From Mycolicibacter arupensis (GTDB lineage: Bacteria; Actinomycetota; Actinomycetes; Mycobacteriales; Mycobacteriaceae), in the NCBI RefSeq assembly GCF_002086515.1, contig NZ_MVHH01000042.1:1-33631 (forward strand): DNA of 33,631 nucleotides. The letters are read 5' to 3'. Below the pieces are notes generated by a model. It saw only the letters and a list, made by a program, of their open reading frames with translations, did not search any database and was not told the origin of the DNA. Of this stretch, positions 32,125-33,631 are shown one piece after another (the first letter of the stretch is position 1; the number at the start of each line of letters is the position of its first letter). Made by a program: the position numbers and the translations under genes.

Positions 32125-33631
32125 ATGCCAGCGAGCGGTTTCCAGTACTGGTCTGAGCAATCTAGCTCCAAAGAGCAGGAGGCTCTCGAGCTCCAGGCTT
32201 TCACTGACAGCATCGGCGCAAGGAACAATGGTCGGACTACCGAAGACGAGCTGATGCGTCTCAGGATTGGCTACAACCGTCTGACGAATGCAGCCGAACA
32301 CTGTCGCAGCAAAAGCACTGCCAGCCTGGCTGTCGCCAATGCAGTTGACGAGCTCCGTCGTAAACTGACGACCATTGTCGATATTTACAACCCCAAAATT
32401 GATGAACTCGTGGCGAAGCAGACACCAGAGGCTATGGCCGAAGCCATTGGACTAATCGCCACTGGCAATGCTGAAGCCGCCGAACGCGGTTCCGAAGCGA
32501 ACGGCAAGATCATTGCCGCAACGCAGCAGATGTTCAACGAATTAGGCATCGACGGTGACGCGCAGCGGTGGCTGCACGACAACGGAGCGAATTTCAGTCC
32601 ACCGACCTCGGAACTACCCACGAGCGAGGAGCTGATCCGTAAGGCAGCCGGCGCAGACGATTTTCCCTGGCCGTTTAGCCCTGGGAACGCGGAGAACTAC
32701 GGGCGGCCTAAGGGAGTAGACGAACTTCTTCTTCCAGCTGGCCCGGCCAACAGCGGCAGCGGTGGCGGCGCAGGCGGACTCAGTCAATCGAACCCGGGGC
32801 AATCGGTTCCGAATGACGGCGTTGCAGTTGGAGCAGGAGGCAACAGCGGGACCGGCGGCACAAACACAGTTGGAGGCGGCGGGGGCGGCACAAACACAGT
32901 CGGAGCAGGAGGCAACAGCGGGACCGCTGGCACAAACGCAGTTGGAGGCGGCGGGGGCGGCACAAACACGGCCGGAGCAGGACGCAGTAGCGGGACCGGC
33001 GGCACAAACACAGTCGGAGGCGGGGGCAACAGTGGGACCGGCGGCCCAACGACAGTTGCGGATGTCGGAACGGGGGTTCCACCTGCGGTAGGCCCACCAC
33101 CAGCCGGCGGCGGCATGCCCGGCGGTGCGGTGATGGGGGGAGGCGGTCCCTCCCCCATGGCCTCCGGCATGCCCGGCCTCGGGAGCCCCGGAGGCGGGAT
33201 GCCTGGTGGCTCCGGCGGCGGCATGCCACCCGGCCTCTCCTCGGGCGGCCCCACCCAGGCGCTCGCCGCGGGCATGCCGGGCGGTGGGCCTCCCGGACTA
33301 GGCGGACCGCCGACGCCCTCCGCGACGGGCGGATCAGGTCTCGGTGGTTTCGGCCAGGCCTCGCAGATTCCACCGTCGCCGTCGGTGACGCCGATGGCGG
33401 GCGGTTCGCTGGGCAGCATGGCCCAACTGGCTGGCTCGAGCACGGAGGTGGCCCCTGCCGCGCCGGCCGCGGGAGCCACCCCGGCAACACCCGCGGCGGC
33501 CCCGGTGACAGCCGGGCCCTCCTCGGTGCCGTCGGGGCCGATCAGCGCCGGGCCGATGGCCCCGTCGGGCCCGTTGCCCGGGTATGGCGCGGACTTACGT
33601 CCAGCGGCCGCCGCCCCGGCCGTCCCCACCC
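32125..33631 (+). CDS. Partial protein: helical N-domain plus Gly/Pro/Ala-rich repeat tail
   Basis: The frame is open for 502 codons from ATG 32125 to the window edge without a stop, so the gene is cut off. Residues 1-170 are helical and polar (MPASGFQYWSEQSSSKEQEA, then TEDELMRLRIGYNRLTNAAEH, and a helix ending in QQMFNELGIDGDAQRWLHDNG). Near residues 175-215 is a linker with DDFPWPFSPGNAENYGRPKG. From about residue 215 it is low-complexity Gly/Ser/Thr/Asn, then MPGG-type Gly/Pro/Met/Ala repeats. The FQYW start and helical head recall mycobacterial type VII secretion (ESX)-associated proteins with a C-terminal DUF5631/5632 part (Rv3899c/Rv3900c type); this is recollection, not a search. The start is uncertain: in-frame GTG or TTG codons at 32053, 32056, 32092 and 32095 would add 10-24 residues, and no ribosome binding site supports ATG 32125. 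Confidence 0.72.
   Translation, partial: MPASGFQYWSEQSSSKEQEALELQAFTDSIGARNNGRTTEDELMRLRIGYNRLTNAAEHCRSKSTASLAVANAVDELRRKLTTIVDIYNPKIDELVAKQTPEAMAEAIGLIATGNAEAAERGSEANGKIIAATQQMFNELGIDGDAQRWLHDNGANFSPPTSELPTSEELIRKAAGADDFPWPFSPGNAENYGRPKGVDELLLPAGPANSGSGGGAGGLSQSNPGQSVPNDGVAVGAGGNSGTGGTNTVGGGGGGTNTVGAGGNSGTAGTNAVGGGGGGTNTAGAGRSSGTGGTNTVGGGGNSGTGGPTTVADVGTGVPPAVGPPPAGGGMPGGAVMGGGGPSPMASGMPGLGSPGGGMPGGSGGGMPPGLSSGGPTQALAAGMPGGGPPGLGGPPTPSATGGSGLGGFGQASQIPPSPSVTPMAGGSLGSMAQLAGSSTEVAPAAPAAGATPATPAAAPVTAGPSSVPSGPISAGPMAPSGPLPGYGADLRPAAAAPAVPT
32827..33054 (+). repeat. Coding tandem repeat array (42/30-bp units)
   Basis: Six back-to-back units encode Gly-rich repeats: two composite pairs of 42 + 30 bp (VGAGGNSGTGGTNT / VGGGGGGTNT), then two more 42-bp units with drift (AGAGRSSGTGGTNT, VGGGGNSGTGGPTT). 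Unit lengths are multiples of 3, so copy number can change without breaking the frame. This is not a CRISPR array. Confidence 0.85.

Noticed and set aside
32827..33054. Possible CRISPR-like direct repeats
   Set aside because: Units are contiguous, in frame and encode Gly-rich peptide; there are no unique spacers and no cas genes.
32784..33629. Pro/Val-rich minus-strand open frame at the right edge
   Set aside because: Antisense to the Gly-rich repeat protein; Gly codons GGC/GGG read as Pro/Ala on the other strand. The plus frame has a structured N-terminal domain in front.

Overview
The window is high-GC actinobacterial DNA. Gene content and order point to a mycobacterium (Mycobacterium or Mycolicibacterium in the broad sense). 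The strongest evidence is a run of genes that matches, from memory of the M. tuberculosis H37Rv map, the block Rv0135c to Rv0153c. It includes a PtpB-type phosphatase with the HCFAGKDR loop, an Rv0148-like dehydrogenase, a TIGR00027-type methyltransferase, an Rv0144-like TetR, an AlkA-like glycosylase, DUF427, an Rv0139-like epimerase-fold protein, an Rv0138-like SnoaL protein, MsrA, a CYP138-like P450 and its divergent TetR. No database was searched, so all Rv correspondences are recollection.

Layout. (1) 55-2546: a DUF222/HNH protein, a TetR regulator, a 47-residue orphan protein with a clear ribosome binding site, and a hairpin terminator. (2) 2595-10068: the conserved Rv0138-Rv0153c-like block. 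The genes for the aldehyde dehydrogenase (Rv0147) and channel (Rv0143c) that I recall there are not seen. (3) 10077-14531: a palindrome that fits the published KstR operator consensus, then a five-gene plus-strand operon (VOC protein, enoyl-CoA hydratase, TetR, alpha/beta hydrolase, cytochrome P450). This operon sits between the Rv0138-like and MsrA genes and looks like an inserted lipid or xenobiotic catabolic cassette. (4) 14550-17132: msrA, then a CYP138-like gene and its TetR. These two diverge from a region holding two copies of one operator spaced 33 bp apart. (5) 17134-20111: a membrane desaturase and its ferredoxin-type reductase in one operon, divergent from a TetR, with a GTGAAC-N4-GTTCAC operator between. 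(6) 20115-25963: a DUF4185 protein and then three tandem paralogues of a secreted alkaline-phosphatase-superfamily enzyme. Each paralogue has its own copy of the same promoter and leader; a strong terminator closes the array. (7) 26067-30159: single genes, namely nitronate monooxygenase-like, GNAT, M19 dipeptidase-like, an exported alpha/beta hydrolase and a small VOC protein. (8) 30160-33631: a gene-poor stretch, a two-helix membrane protein, two tandem single-pass membrane paralogues that look leaderless, and the first 502 codons of a protein with an all-helical head and a Gly/Pro/Ala-rich repeat tail that runs off the window. This last part has less GC-rich coding sequence than the rest.

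How the genes fit together. Regulation is dominated by TetR repressors (six genes) paired with nearby oxidoreductases, P450s and lipid enzymes, typical of a lipid- or steroid-degrading soil or opportunistic mycobacterium. The least ordinary features are the phosphatase triplet beside DUF4185, the KstR-like site in front of the inserted operon, and the membrane-protein/Gly-rich protein set at the right edge. No rRNA, tRNA, insertion sequence, CRISPR array or prophage was found.
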